This document shows positions 44,735 to 44,856 of a stretch of DNA of 44,856 nucleotides, piece by piece (position 1 is the first letter of the stretch; each line of letters opens with the position of its first letter). The DNA is taken from NCBI GenBank assembly GCA_938038445.1, contig CALHRZ010000021.1:1-44856 (forward strand), given 5' to 3'. The position numbers were made by a program, and so were the translations under genes. Below the pieces are notes generated by a model. The model had not been told where the DNA came from and searched no databases. It worked only from the letters and a program-made list of their open reading frames with translations. This DNA comes from an uncultured bacterium (GTDB lineage Bacteria > Verrucomicrobiota > Kiritimatiellia > CAIKKV01).

Positions 44735-44856
44735 ATGATGTGGCAACATGAGTGCGTGGAAATCAAGAACGCCCGAGCATTGGGTCCTGAAGGATTGCAG
44801 GAGCGCCGCCGGCAGGCTTCGGGGCGGGCATGAGCCGAATCGAGATTTCGCCACTG
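44735..44856 (+). pseudogene. Frameshifted start of an IS630-type transposase or related HTH protein (runs off the window)
   Basis: Frame 2 from the ATG at 44735 reads MMWQHECVEIKNARALGPEG followed by LQERRRQAS and stops at 44831-44833. Frame 1 just upstream of that stop reads FGAGMSRIEISPL to the window end. Joined across a one-base shift in the GGGGCGGG run, the two resemble the helix-turn-helix start of IS630-family transposases (KDARxLxPExxEELRRRAV followed by GMSRxEIARL). This is recognition by eye of a short motif and the gene is cut by the window edge, so a genuine start of another gene at the ATG at 44830 remains possible. The 88 bases before it (44647-44734) hold nothing recognisable except a nine-G run near 44653. 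Confidence 0.35.

Overview
The window is a GC-rich stretch from a Gram-negative bacterium (outer-membrane beta-barrels, lipoprotein, pseudopilins, SecG). A secreted SUMF1-like protein with an extra N-terminal domain, zinc-ribbon proteins of a type common in planctomycetes, Verrucomicrobia and relatives, and a GHL10 hydrolase suggest the PVC group (perhaps Kiritimatiellota or Lentisphaerota). This placement is an inference from gene style, not from a marker gene. No rRNA, tRNA, CRISPR array or intact mobile element was seen.

Layout. (1) 6-2041: a secreted SUMF1-like protein on the minus strand, with a near-consensus promoter, diverging from a tiny and doubtful zinc-ribbon ORF. (2) 2635-13978: a compact ten-gene plus-strand operon behind a good sigma70-type promoter: gapA, pgk, tpiA, secG, a peptide-type ABC importer without ATPases (binding lipoprotein and two permeases), dxs, tlyA and nadK. 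From the first permease on, the genes are joined by ATGA overlaps. (3) 13905-18842: a minus-strand operon of response regulator, KaiC/RecA-like ATPase, ExeA-like ATPase, proline-rich membrane protein and GHL10-type secreted glycoside hydrolase. Its last gene overlaps nadK tail to tail. (4) 19007-24471: diverging from (3) through overlapping promoters, a processive GT2 synthase of the hyaluronan-synthase/NodC/PgaC type with an N-terminal zinc ribbon, coupled to a 1322-residue membrane-anchored protein with deacetylase-like, lectin-like, GH18-like and TPR parts. (5) 24450-37638: a six-gene minus-strand operon of MBOAT O-acyltransferase, small membrane protein, SGNH esterase-like protein and then three tandem giant paralogues (1171, 1183 and 1192 aa). 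Each paralogue is signal peptide, TPR array, NodB-like domain and C-terminal beta-barrel, in effect a PgaA-PgaB fusion. (6) 37799-44646: a plus-strand type II secretion/type IV pilus-like operon of a GspF platform protein, six pseudopilin-like proteins and a very long GspK-like protein. (7) The last 120 bases hold what looks like the frameshifted start of an IS630-type transposase.

The centre of interest is regions 3 to 5, about 24 kb that read as one exopolysaccharide synthesis, O-acylation and export system. The synthase would make and extrude the polymer, the 1322-residue protein would receive it at the inner membrane, the three fusions would carry it through the periplasm and outer membrane, MBOAT plus SGNH would acylate it, and the GHL10 enzyme could trim it. 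The striking point is that all four NodB-like domains have lost residues needed for deacetylation, each in a different way, and both GH18-like domains lack the catalytic glutamate. The enzymatic folds therefore seem to have been kept as polymer-handling modules. The divergent operon with a response regulator and two ATPases is a plausible control or energising module. These roles are inferred from domain content and gene order.
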